From Wolfiporia cocos (Eukaryota; Basidiomycota; Agaricomycetes; Polyporales; Phaeolaceae): a stretch of 64,000 nucleotides of DNA. The DNA lies in NCBI GenBank assembly GCA_029448655.1, contig JACCLO010000009.1, positions 1,488,001-1,552,000 of the forward strand, written 5' to 3'. Shown piece after piece: positions 33,841 to 45,892 of the stretch. The position numbers were made by a program, and so were the translations under genes. Under the pieces are notes generated by a model. The model did not search any database, was not told the origin of the DNA, and saw only the letters and a program-made list of their open reading frames with translations. Positions within the stretch are counted from its first letter, which is position 1. Each line of letters starts with the position of its first letter.

Positions 33841-36807
33841 ACATGTGAGCCTGCCATGCTATGAACGCTGATCCACGAACACCTGATCGTGATAGAAGTC
33901 ATGACAAACGCGTAAATGACATGTAAGTTCTAGTAAGGGATATAGTAGCCATCTCAGATTCTTGATCCATCAATATGTATTGCGACTGCTACACATTCAT
34001 CTTTAATTTTCCACGTAGCTACGATTGAAGTACTCTTACATTACACCCAAGATGCTGTAACGTAAAATATTGTCTCAAGTCGAATCAAACTTGTGCCATG
34101 ACCATCTTATCACTATTGTAAATGTCTGGAATTATACACAGCTATGGCATGCTTTGGTGTACTCAACCCAATATTAAAGAATTTGACAGAGGGTTTTATC
34201 TTGTGGGGGCCAATTTGGTTCAATTGATGATAGCATAATTAGGCTCTCCATGCTCGGTGATTGAATCTCCTGTACTAATCGGAAGTCACCAGACGGATGC
34301 AAACGCGGATTTTCGACTTGACAGGCGCTCGAAGCAAGCTCAAGTTCGATTGTCTTGACGAAGATATATTGAAGATATGAAGTACTATGCATGGGTATGA
34401 CGAAGGTCTTGGCATCGGTAGTCGAACTGCCCGGACTCTTGGCATATAGCTTTTGGTATCTTGGTATAAATGGTTATCTCAGAGGTATACTTTGATTTAT
34501 TCTGGTATTTATAAGGATGATACATCAAGAATAAGTCTACGCGTACAAACACTACGTCGCTCACCAGCTGTCAAAGTGTCGGCCCGGATGAGGCAGCAGG
34601 CGAGCCGATGTGACTCAGTCGTTACATAATTCCAAGAACAGTATTTTCCTGCGCGCTTGCTCAAACGAAAATGGGAACCTAATTGATCTGTCAGCTCGGC
34701 TAGTTGAGCGCCAACATATTTGGCCAGCCGCTCAGCGTTCACTTCCTCGTTGTTCGGCTGAATCATCCCCATATTGGGAACGTCACCTGACTTAGCCACA
34801 ACAGGATCGTAGAACGCAGAGCGGCTGGTTAGTAGGAGCCTGATGCATATGCAGGTTCAAGCTCAAGCTCAAGTACTGTGGCGACGATCGTCGATCATCG
34901 GTCTGCGCCGCTATGGACCCACTGGCTTTCGCGGTAATCGTCAACAGTGTCTTGTTTGTGGAGTGCGACGCGTCTTACTCCCTTTCTTACCTATAGAATC
35001 TGCAGATTGAACGATACAGCTCCACCGCCGCAAATCTGGAGTATCAGCGCGGTCGAGCGTGAAGCACTCAAGCGAGATACATAGCAAGGTATTCACGTAC
35101 TGTAACTTTCACGATTGAGTGCTTCAAGGCTTGGAAACCACATAGAAATGGATAGCTGGAATTTGCAAGTGATATAGCGGGATGATAACGCAGACGCCCA
35201 CCGCAATAATAACACAAGGTGCAGAAATCCATCTTAGAGAGCATGCGTTGCTCGCGACTCGCTATAGCCCAAGCGCTCTTCTGTGAAGCGGAATAGGAAG
35301 GGTGCACGAGAAACAGTCATCTGTATTCAGTAACAAAGCGAGCACGCAAGCACTATAGGAACTGTTGTAAAGCTTTAATTTTTGGACAACCGTGCGATAC
35401 GGAACACAGCATATGTTTGCCTGCCATGAGGCGGCGCTAACCTCCTCGTCTCTTTCCCTCGGTACTCTGTGGGATGCTGTACTCGAAAGTCTCTGAAATA
35501 CGACATGCATGTCGCTTTCGCGAAAACCTGGAGTCGGTAAGGGTGTTCCTTGCATCTTAGAAGCCATGGTGACTCCTTCTGTTCCATGTAGAGTTGGCCG
35601 CCGCGCTGCGGGTGAAACAGCAAGCAGGGGCTCCCCGACGATAGTGCTAGTCTAAGTGGGGCGGTGGGACAAGGCGCGGTCAGCTGCCGCGCGGGTATTT
35701 CCACGGAGTGAGCGCTGTATCCTTGCTCCAGTTGTTTTCATGGATTAGCCAGTCGCAGATACATCTATGATGTGAAAAGTGTCGTGAGTATGGGTTTCCA
35801 GACCATTCAGGTGCTTGATGAGCATATTCACGTTGTCCCCGCCTACATCTTCTTCGAATGTGTCTAGCAGGAGAAGACATGGCCACGACACTACACCGGA
35901 ATTCGGACTGAAAGTGCCTCAAGGCTATAGCTATAACGTCCAGCGAGTGTGAATATTGCCAATCGCAGCGTATTCCTCTCCGGCCCTGCGATCTCTCTCA
36001 AGGACAACATGTAAACCTCTCGAATTTGCTTTACAGCTTACGGAGTCCGTCGCAGCCGTCAGTAATGCGTGAGAAGACATAGGTAAGTAGAGGTTTCGGC
36101 GAACGTCGACCTCCGCTCGATGTCAATGGGGATGGGCAACTCTGCGTGGTGCAACCTTCAAACGTACCCACACAACTAACTAGATGATAGCCTTTCCTCC
36201 CGCTAAAAGCACGGCTCGATGAAAGCCCACGATAATGATCTCACTACCGGTCAAGTTTCGCCGATGTACAAGTCAGAATGATGGGCAACGATGGCACTCA
36301 TAGGACATTGCATGAATGATGACGGGAAGTCCGTCCGGTCGTGTGTGAATTGATCGATATGCGTTGCAAGATGCATTGTGGCAAACAACGGTAGTAACGA
36401 GTAGAGACGCAGTAAGCGGGGAGGAGGAGCTAGAGTGTCCGTGTATCACGACCTCAATGTCTGGAGGAGTTACGAATAATTCATAATCTGGGGAACAGGA
36501 GATTTCTGCGTTCTCTGCCCAGGATACTTGGCCTCTGCAGTAATATAACATATGATAGATGTTACACGGTTAGAACGCGCCGTAAAGCCAGATTAATATG
36601 AAAAAGATGTCTAAGGATAACAACAATGATAACACACCTGAAAGCGTCACCAATCAGACGTTCGCAAGAGTGATTGAGTTGAGGGACCGCCCGGCCGGGA
36701 TGCCGGAATCCTAATAAGGGCTCCACGACCTGTGCACACATACTCGCTCACTGCACTTACCTTCCAAACCACTCGAACCTGCATTCACAACCCACATCAC
36801 TCACACG
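33841..36807. other. Gene-poor region, no supported gene
   Basis: About 3 kb. The minus-strand frame at 34680-34830 (with NNEEVNAERLAKYVGAQLAE) looks protein-like and amphipathic but has no ATG before it other than an internal one and no recognisable partner exons. Other ORFs, at 35068-35704 and 36273-36551, are unsupported. Confidence 0.35.
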
Positions 36808-37633
36808 ATGGCCCCAACCACTCCTGCCATGAGCCCCATCAAACGCGACATGGCTGTAGCGACACAGACTTCGGCGGAGAGCGCGACTTCCCCAAGTTTC
36901 GCCGCTGTCGACAACACCGGGATGTCGATCATGGGAGGTAGAGTATCCTTACCTGTGGCCTCATGGAGCATCCCGAACTCATGCGTATGCAGGGTCTACC
37001 TCGAGTCTCCATTCCAGCACCGCCGATAGCATCGTCGAAGAGAGAGACATCACCGCGGGCGCGACGGTCTCAACGGCGCCCATCCGTCTGAGCCCTGCAT
37101 ACGGCGACACGGAAACCGAGTCTGTTACCACGGACAGCAACGCAGTCGCAGCCTATACCATGGCATGGGGCGAGGAAATCCGTCCCGCTCAGTCCTCGTC
37201 TGTGCTGAGCACGGACATGTTACCTCGCCTCTTTCCAGAACCGGAGTCCGCCAGTTATGAGAAGGCAAGTCACCAGCACTTCCGACTTCTCTTCGTGGCT
37301 GCTGACCAGACGATTGCGGTGTAGGCGGTGCTCAGCGCCGCTCTCCTCGGCGTGTTGACCCAGATCGTACCCAAGCCCCCGAACGACGCGGCCAAGGCGT
37401 CCTTCGTCATCTTCACCGCAGGAGTGATTTTCTATCTCCCTGCGCAGTGGTTCTTCTTTGGCCTGCTCATAACTGCGGGGCTTTTGGCCATGGCCAAGGT
37501 GGAGGGCGTCGAGGTAATGGCCATATTGTTGGGCGTCATCAGCATTGTCTGGACATGGCGTCTTGCCGTGCATCTGTACAGAGAGAGGTTGATGAGAATC
37601 TGCCACGGGGTGCGCGCACTTCTGTTACAGTGA
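36808..37633 (+). CDS. Small membrane protein with polar N-terminus, unrecognised
   Basis: Three exons (36808-36937, 36993-37264, 37325-37633) give 236 residues. Residues 1-134 are Ser/Thr/Ala-rich and acidic with no domain. Residues 140-225 hold three hydrophobic stretches: AVLSAALLGVLTQIV, ASFVIFTAGVIFYLP then WFFFGLLITAGLLAM, and VMAILLGVISIVWTW. A basic C-terminus (HLYRERLMRICHGVR) follows. The gene has a clear CT/AC-rich leader before the ATG. The second intron starts with GC in the context AAG-GCAAGT and ends GTGTAG; the frame demands it. I do not recognise the family; it is probably a fungal-specific membrane protein of unknown role. Confidence 0.7.
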
Positions 37634-39239
37634 ATAATGTCTCTATCATCACGCACCTTACGAACAACTGTGCGAGTATACCATACAATCTACTTCGGAA
37701 TCTGTCATTGCTGTAGTGGTTCAGCTCCTTCTCAATGGATAGCACGCATGGAATACTTACGAATTATGCTTGAAGCTTCTGTAATCGGATAACATAGGAA
37801 GCAGACACGATGGTTTCTGAAGACTGACCCCAACTATTTCTATTGATGTTTTTGAACTCAGCCAAGATGGAAAGATAGAATATGCGTTCTTCAGCATCTT
37901 GTGCAGCAGGAATATTGTTTAGCGAGTAGGAGCAGACCAGGTTAAGAAGCACAAATTCAATAACCATTGAAACCAAAATAAAACATGTTCAGAACATCCG
38001 CATGCGCACAGTATTTTGCCAGTGCCTGCACTTTTGCACCAGTGTTCAGCACGTGATCCTATCCCCGGCGCTCCCGGCACTACCTTGAGGAAATGTTTCC
38101 TCAAAGGCAAAGACGCTCGAGTTCCGCACTGGAAAAATATGCACCTGCTGTGAATGAATATGCAGTCACCAGCACCGCGAACGAGTGAGACGAATATTAC
38201 AAGCTGCCAGCGAGGTCAAGGACAAAGCGAGATGGATGCGGGGATCGAGTAGAGCGCGTCTTCTGCTCCCATCCCGCATATATCTATTCTATCCGTTTTC
38301 ACAGAGTGAAACGCGTTGTTTCGCTGACGGCAACAGTAGATAGAGCGGATGGCGTGTGATGAGGCAAAATTCACTGGCACACAGCCTCCCAGACCCATAA
38401 ACTCTCACGATTCTCGGAAAGTTGGCTTCGAAGATCTCTCTGATGTGGGGTGATGCTTACGTGAAAATACCATGTATAGATACTCGGTTCTCCTAACGGA
38501 ATCGTAGCTTCCGGGAGACTAACCGGATGTCTTCCGATATCCGGCCTATTACGCATCGCGCTAGTATGAATGAATGGTGGAACCACCGAATGGTGGAATG
38601 GTGGAACCATTGTCAATGTGATAATCCATCTGCAGAAGGTTCAGAGCCTCGAAGGTTGATACTGCGGCTTGTCGTTGCAGCGGGCAAAGCTCCACACTTC
38701 CCTCCATTCAGAACGAGTCGCCGGAATCCGCTTGATTGGTTGTCTTAATATTTCTGGTGAGTCCGTTCAAAATAATCCGACATAAATGCATGTTTGTGGC
38801 TTCTGAACATCGAGCATAGGAATATAGGACGCAGCCGTCTCATGACAATCGAGCTCAGTCCATCATCAGTCCTACCCGGTTTCATGTCTCCCAAATCCGC
38901 CACTAGGTTGTTTGCCGCCCTGTGAAATGGACAGGGGTCGAGATGCATTTGTCGGAGTTACAGGTTAGATCGCAGCACATAGTCATTGTGCATGGGTACA
39001 AGGCGTGTACGGTTCTCTCCTCCTGCGGCATGAGCGCCCTGTACGTCGTCACGAGGGCATACATCCAACTCGCCTCTTGCCATACAGGCTATCTTCTCTC
39101 CCCCAGCTCACAGCAGATAGAAGGCAGTGTTCAAGAATGGAATCAATAGACGGATAAAATGTGGCCACGCGTCAATCTCCCTGCGGCACAACATTAGCGC
39201 TATGTCCGTATATACTGCACTGCAGCTCACCGGCAGCTA
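37634..39239. other. Intergenic, no supported gene
   Basis: Short unsupported ORFs. A small imperfect tandem GAATGGTGGAACCA-type repeat lies at about 38572-38612. Confidence 0.35.
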
Positions 39240-39293
39240 TACTAATCGTAGGCCTCCCTTCCGCTGTACTAATCGTAGGCCTCCCTTCCGCTG
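39240..39293. repeat. Two perfect tandem copies of a 27-bp unit
   Basis: Unit TACTAATCGTAGGCCTCCCT plus TCCGCTG at 39240-39266 and 39267-39293. On the minus strand the unit encodes SGREAYD followed by a stop, so the duplication falls on the end of the putative short membrane-protein gene and repeats its stop codon. A length of nine codons keeps frame. Confidence 0.9.
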
Positions 39294-39649
39294 TCCCGGC
39301 TTGTCACGCGCAGTCTGCTCCGTGCACGGTATATAACGGCCACGACGATCGAGGCGAACAAGAGGGCGAAGAACAGTGGTGCATCCATGGCCCACGCGCT
39401 CACGAGTGCGCCTACGCAGACCAGCACCGCGTATAGCGATTCGCATGCTGTGATGCAGAAGAGGACGCTAGCAATCGTGATTGCAAGAATGACTCGGGCT
39501 GCGATGGAAGCGGAATTGCCTTCTCGGCCATGGGCTGCGAGGAGCGCGCTTGCTGTGGTTATGAGCTGGAATGACGCATCAGTGAGTCAGTCTATGTCAC
39601 GAAACTATCGTATTCGTACTACTGCGACGTCATTGAGTCTTAATACCAT
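39269..39649 (-). CDS. Possible short membrane protein (tentative)
   Basis: The minus strand from 39565 to 39269 reads without a stop: LITTASALLAAHGREGNSAS, then hydrophobic stretches ARVILAITIASVLFCITA and LYAVLVCVGALVSAWAM and FFALLFASIVVAVIY, then a basic C-terminus and a TAG in the 27-bp repeat. A splice acceptor (ATTCCAG) lies at 39566 and a matching donor after CCATG at 39647, which would make that ATG the start or place it at the end of a longer upstream exon. Four hydrophobic segments in about 100 residues suggest an integral membrane protein, possibly the C-terminal part of a larger gene. Family unknown. Confidence 0.4.
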
Positions 39650-41840
39650 GGTGGAGATGTAGAAATATGGAATGGGGAGATTGCTTTGCTTTGCTTTGCG
39701 GTACGTGGTGATTTACCTGTCAGACTGCTAATGAGATGCAAGTATCTCAATCGGCCTAGCCAAATTCGATGTCTCACTACTGACTATGGATCGTTGTGGA
39801 TGCAGTTGGGGTTTACTGGTGAATGTCTGCTTGTGCTGGGCGCAGGCGGTACTGACAAACATTCACGTGCTTCGGGTCACAGCCACTTGCAAACATGGGC
39901 TCGCACTCTGCTGCCATTTATCTGTATTGGTTGTCTATGCAAGCACATTGTTTGAATGGGCTGTATGCTGCTGTTTTCTTTCCATTGTCGCCGTGGTATG
40001 AGATTTGTTGATACCATTGGATGTACAGGCAAGTATACATGTGGCGGTCAATAATCGCGCCGCAGTAAATAATTGTGTGAGCGCGGCTATACTTCAGAAA
40101 CGAGGGATAATTTCTAATGCCTCAAGCAGTGGTGCAGTTGATGCGGACCGTATACTGCCCGACAATTTTTGTGATCGAGAGCTGCTTTCTGATCAGCGGT
40201 AACCGATCTCGGTAATGCTTGCTCCATCATGCGCGAACGTTGCAGGTCGGTAGATCATCGTCGAAGCGGGCATCAGAGCTGTCTCACTTGGCGCGCCTTT
40301 GAGCTAGACAGTCCACCGTCTCTGCAAGGATCCGGGGTCACTAGTCACTGCTGAATAGCTGATAATAGAGCATATTCAGCTGTTCCGTGTCGACTCCTGC
40401 ATCATATTGCGGGATGCTACGGTACACATTATCAGCTTTCATGTCTAAGACTAACTCGAGGACTGGGATTACGAGGTGATCTAGAGGGACTGAGCCCCCA
40501 TGTCTTGCCTGCACCTGGCAGTATCGGTCGCGTCGATATCAAACCGAGCCTAGCTAGCCGTCGTCTCCGAACGGCTCGCAACTGTGGTGCAAAGTCCGCC
40601 AGATTCAATGGCAAAGCGCATCAATACACTACCATAGTTTTATAATCGCACGCGATTTGGTGCCGTTCTGCTGGTTGTCCCGCTACATGACTGCGCGCAA
40701 CGCGGCCATTCTGTTCACTGCGGGTGTAGCGCAGCGCCGCAAATTTTGGTGCAATGCGATCAGATAAATTTTCAGGTTCGGTGCATGTGCTGTGTACCAA
40801 TGAGTGCTTCACAGAGTACTAACAGACACGCAGTACAAACGCATATGGCGTAATGCGTCCGCATCAAGTAGGTTGTTTTGACCGCTTCTAAGAAGCACAG
40901 GGCATACAGATAGCTTGCCCGGGCACGTCCTCGCCGCTAAATAAATCAGGGTGTGAACATTATAACGCGCCTCCCTCAGACTTGCAGTTGCAGTCGCCAG
41001 AGAGCATGTGAGGCACGGTCTTGGATCTTGGAGCGCCATAATCGAGGCTCACGCGCGGCTACGCAACTGCTGAGACAAGCTAGAGTCCGTCGAACTTCCC
41101 GGCTGCTAAAGCAAGCACAGCGGATATTCTAGAGGAGGTTAGCTTCGGTGTGTCGAAACAATCAAAGGACCAATAAAATCAGCATCGCGTTTAGACCCAT
41201 GAATGATGAGGGATGGTGGGCAATCGCGCGAGGTACCGTACAGAAACTCGAGCGACTATATCCCTCCATCCAATGTGGGAGCTGCCGCCATCTTCAGTCA
41301 CGCGCGAGCTCGTCTCGCAACAAATCCAAGGTGTACGCACCTGGTGTATATAATGCACGGCGTCGCGGCCCGCCGTGCGTGTCCTTCGCCGTTTTGTAAC
41401 CTTCAACCCGCTGTCGCCTTTGCGGTAGCCCTTGGAGCTGAAGCATAATGGCGTGCGTGCTTGCCTGCTCTAGCTATAGCCTTAGAGTCTATGTGTCTGC
41501 CCCAGGAGAGCAAGTGGCCTGTCGAGAGCATTGACGATCGATGAACGACAACCACCATATGTGGCACCGGATGCTTCTCGATCGATCGAGACAAGATTCC
41601 TTAGTCCGTATGATCCACATCATGCATTCGCTCTCCCCTCAACCCAGTGCCGACTCGTCAACCACCATCGTCGACTGGACCTCAGCTAAAACACTGAGAC
41701 CTCTAGGATTTGTAGCGCCTGCGCTATTGCTGACTCCATTCGAGCCAAGCTGAGCCGGGACCGCAGGCTGACTCATCGCGGCAAGAGGACTGGGTATATA
41801 ACATTTACTGAGCCGGTGTTTTAGTACCCGTACTTCATAC
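39650..41840. other. Intergenic, no supported gene
   Basis: Only short ORFs. The segment before 41841 holds the probable promoter of the NF-X1-type gene, with a TATATAA-like sequence at about 41795. Confidence 0.35.
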
Positions 41841-44800
41841 ATGTCTGAACCAGTAGCGACAGACTCCGTCGATGCTTCTCCCGCTGCACAGAGACCTTTC
41901 CGTCGCGGATCCTCGCATCATGACCACTCCGCGGCATCTACTCCGTCGGGCGCTAGAGGCACCGGAAGGAGGCGCATGCACGAAAAGCCACGAGAGAACG
42001 ATGGTGGGCGGAACGAGCACACGGAGGCCGTGAGATCTGGCGGCGGGCCCTCAGTGAGCGTCGGCGAGCAAACTGCCCACGCGCCGTCTGGTTCAGGCAA
42101 CCGACCCTCACACCATGATCGCTCCGCGACGCAGACCGATCCGTCCGGCTCTAGAGGCTCTGGAAGGAGGCGCATGCCCAAGAAGTCAAGAGGAGACAAT
42201 GGAAGCGGGCACAAGCATACGGATGTTGCAAGCTCTAGCGGCGGGCCCTCGGTAAGCGGCGGTGAGCGAACTGCACATGCGCCATCTGGCTCAGGCAGCC
42301 AACACTCTGGGCAGCGCACTAGGGTACCCTGCCAACAAGCTCCTCAGAATACAAATTCTGCGAATAGCACGATCCCTTCTGCTCCGCCGACTCCATCCCA
42401 AACAAACGCGGCACTCCCTGCTGGAGGAACTTACGCGTCTGGCCCTCCCCCGAAGCCACAACAGACACGCCGCCGAGGCCGGTTCAACGCCTCACTGACG
42501 GAGCCCAGCAGTACGGTTCCCGACAGCGCGGATAAGCCGCCATCGGAGAGGTACCGCCGCGCAGTGCCGACGGGGGACGACCTCACGTCTCGGCTCACGC
42601 GCGAGCTCAGCACACCGCCGTACCCCGACTGCCTGATCTGCTTCGCCCCAATTCACCCCATGCAGCCGACGTGGTCTTGCTCACCTTCAACCTCGATTTC
42701 TGACGTGGTGGGTGGGGACGGCGCACAGGACACGGCGGAGACGGCACAGTGCTGCTGGACGACGTTCCACCTCAAGTGCATTCGCGCGTGGGCGGGAAAG
42801 AGTGTGAAGGACCTTGTGGAGGCGTGGCGCGCGAGAGGAGAGGAGCGCGAGGGCGAATGGAGATGCCCCGGGTGCCAGTTGAAGCGGACGACGGTCCCCA
42901 GTGTCTATTGGTACGTCTGGTCAACGATTTATGCGCATATAGCCCGATCGCTTACGTGAACCCCAGGTGCTTCTGCGGCTCAACGCCCGATCCCAAACCA
43001 CCGCGTCTCGCGACTCCCCATTCCTGCGCGAACGCATGCACGCGGAAGCGGGCGTGTGGGCACGCATGCCTGCTTACATGCCATCCCGGGCCTTGTCCGC
43101 CTTGTCAGGTCACCACGCAGCTCCCATGCCATTGCGGGAAGCAGACACTCTCGTTCAGATGTGCGCATCTCTCGCCCAGCAAGACAGACAACCGGACTGC
43201 AGCGGAGCTCTCGTGCGGCACATCTTGCGGGCACAGCCTGGCGTGCGGGAATCACAAGTGTCAGGAGCCGTGTCATCCTGGGCCGTGCCCGCCGTGCAAA
43301 GTGCGGGAGACTGTGCGATGTTACTGTGGGAAGACAGAGCGGGACGTCCCCTGCGGTTTCGGCGAAGAGAAGCAATGCACTATCATTGAAGACGGACGGG
43401 AGAACCGGTGGGCGGGGCGATTCGAATGCGAGTCTACATGCGATAGGCCGTTCGACTGCGGCGTCCACCGATGCTCCAAGCCCTGCCACCCCCCGTCGCC
43501 CACGCCCGTTCCCTGTCCCCGCTCCCCTTCACTCGTCACGCACTGTCCCTGCGGCAAGCACGCGCTCACCACCTCCTCCGCGCCGCATTTCCCGTCGCGC
43601 ACACGACTCGTGCGCACCTCTTGCACGGACCCAATCCCGACGTGCGAGTCGACCTGCATGAAGCCGCTCGCGGGCTGCGCGCATGCATGCGCCGCGCTCT
43701 GCCACACGGGCCCATGCCCGCCATGCAAGATCATGCTCGTGCGTCCGTGCCGCTGCGGAGCGACGACGCGCGACGTGTCGTGTGCGGAGGAACAGGCGCG
43801 CGCACAGGGCACGAGCGGCGCTGAGGAGATCCTATGCGAGCGGCCATGCGGCGCGCTACGCGCGTGCGGGCGCCACCAGTGCACGCGACTGTGCTGTCCT
43901 CTCGCGGCACTTGCAGGCGCGGCGAAGGGAAAGGGGAAGAAGAAAGCGGCGGGGAGGGAGGGCGCAATCGTGGACGAGGCTGGCTGGCATGAGTGCGATC
44001 TGGTGTGTGGGAGGATGCTGGCGTGCGGAAACCATCTGTGCGAGCTGCGCGACCATAAGAGTGCTTGCCCGTCTTGCCTAAGGAGCTCGTTTGAGGAGGT
44101 ATGTGCTCTGTGTTATCTCGCAGTACAATTGTTGAAGACATTCATGGCTATAGATGGCGTGTAATTGCGGGCGCACCGTCTTGGAGCCCCCTATACCGTG
44201 TGGCACGCGCATAAACTGCCCCTATCCATGCGCCCGCCCTCCGCCTCCTTGTGGGCACCCCAAAGCAAATCACGCTTGCCACGAAGACCCGGCGCCTTGC
44301 CCGCCATGTTCATTTTTGGCAACTAAGCAGTGTGCCTGTGGCAAGAAAATGATTGACAATGTTAAGTGTTCGCAAGAGAGGGTCTATTGCGGAACCCCTT
44401 GTGGCAAGTAAGTATTGTGTATTGCTATTCATGGACAATATTCTGACGATACATGACAAGGCTGCTTTCGTGTGGTTTCCACCATTGTGAGCGGTTATGC
44501 CACAGCGACAATTGTGGTCCTTGCAATGCCGTTTGCGGAAAACCGCGCAAACTATGGTATGTGGACAAATTTTTCTGAACCCTGATGAGCCACTCAATTC
44601 CGCTGGTTACAGTCTTCCTTCTCACCACCCCTGCACACTGCCCTGCCACGCTCCGGCCTCGTGTGACGAGACAGAACCTTGCCGCGCGACGATCACCCTG
44701 TTATGCCCCTGCGGGAGAATACGCCAGAATGTACCCTGCGGCCGCAGCACGTCCAACCCTGCCGGACGTGAAGGCTTGCAGCAGCTGAAGTGCTCAAACG

Positions 44801-45583
44801 AATGCTTGGTCGCTAAGCGAAACGCGAGGCTCGCAGAAGCCCTGGGAATCAACCCTAGTCGCATATCCGCCGACAAGCAGGCTACGTACAGTGATGAGCT
44901 CCAGTCGGCCGCGCGGGCGAACCCGAAGTTCTGTGCTATGGTGGAGAAGAGCCTTGCCGAGTAAGCCCAACGCATTCGGGGCATCCTCGGCTGTGTACTA
45001 ATGTTTGCTTGTGTTCTAGCTTCTTTGCATCGGACAGGAAGATCCAGACTCTGGCCCCCATGCCGGAGGCACGTCGCAAGTTCGTCCATGATGTGGGTGA
45101 TCGTCGCGCTCTGTCCGCGGATCAATCGCTGATCTCTGCGCTGTGCAGCTCGCCGTAGTCTACAGGATGGATACGCAGATGGTCGATCAAGAGCCCTACC
45201 GCAGCGTCCAGCTGATCCGGCGCATCGATTCGTGCATCCCTTCCCCTCTGCTATCCGCCGTCGCGGCTGCGCCGCCCCCATCGAGCTCGCCCAGCCTAGG
45301 CAAGCTCGCGGATCTGCGCTCACCCGGGCTGCAGGCTCTTGCTCGCCCGCGCACACCGCAGACCTTTCCGAATGCAGGGAGCTCAGCGGCTGGAGGATGG
45401 CGAGCGGTCGCCGCTCGGCCACCTCAGGCTGGGCCTACGTTGAATGCTTGGGGCACCCCTCAACGTGCGAGCCCTACCCCGCGACCGCTCTCAAGCTCTT
45501 CGTCTCGGGTGGTACAGTCAACCAGCGGGACTAGCACGCCTGTCAGCGCGGACGTCCCTGATAACTGGGAAGATGATGTGTGA
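41841..45583 (+). CDS. fap1: NF-X1-type zinc-finger protein (FAP1 homologue)
   Basis: Homologue of yeast Fap1 and human NFX1, which bind nucleic acid and act in transcription; yeast Fap1 also binds FKBP12 and affects rapamycin response. Seven exons (41841-42910, 42967-44098, 44154-44407, 44461-44556, 44613-44960, 45020-45092, 45149-45583) give 1,135 residues. Residues 1-260 are basic and Ser/Gly-rich and contain two tandem copies of a roughly 65-residue unit. A RING/PHD-like finger spans about 263-353 (CLICFAPIHPMQPTWSC to RCPGCQ). Residues 357-860 carry the NF-X1 Cys-rich repeats (CGHACLLTCHPGPCPPCQ, CGHSLACGNHKCQEPCHPGP and further copies). An R3H domain follows at about 940-1015 (FASDRKIQTL, ARRKFVHDLA), then a Ser/Pro-rich end. 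All splice joins keep frame. The gene is GC-rich compared with its flanks, as usual for conserved genes here. Confidence 0.93.
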
Positions 45584-45892
45584 GCTTGCTACTCATCCTA
45601 TGACATTTCACATTCCGAGCACGTCTGTGGACGGAAACGGGAACTCGATGGGCTCTACATGTGGCTCATGGATCGTCGTGACTGCCGTTCCGCATATGAT
45701 ATATATAACGGGTTACGAGTAGAAACGTATGCTACAGTAGACAGCGATAACAGAAACACACGATACAGTGTTAGAATGCTATTCACATCGTATACAGAAC
45801 GCGAGGATACAATTACATCTTCATAGATTCTGCGCAATCATACAAGCTAGCAGCTGTATATATTCCGCTCATGTATTCCACTGCCCTTGCAG
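45584..45892. other. Convergent 3' intergenic region
   Basis: 309 bases between two convergent genes, AT-rich, with no ORF of interest. No polyadenylation signal was assigned. Confidence 0.4.

Noticed and set aside
34509..34799. Minus-strand ORF with an amphipathic AERLAKYVGAQLAELTDQ stretch
   Set aside because: It begins with a non-ATG codon and no matching exons or family were recognised; left as intergenic.
42967..44141. Long ORFs in other frames and on the minus strand within the NF-X1-type gene
   Set aside because: They arise from the GC- and Cys-codon-rich composition of the zinc-finger repeats; the zinc-finger frame is unmistakable.
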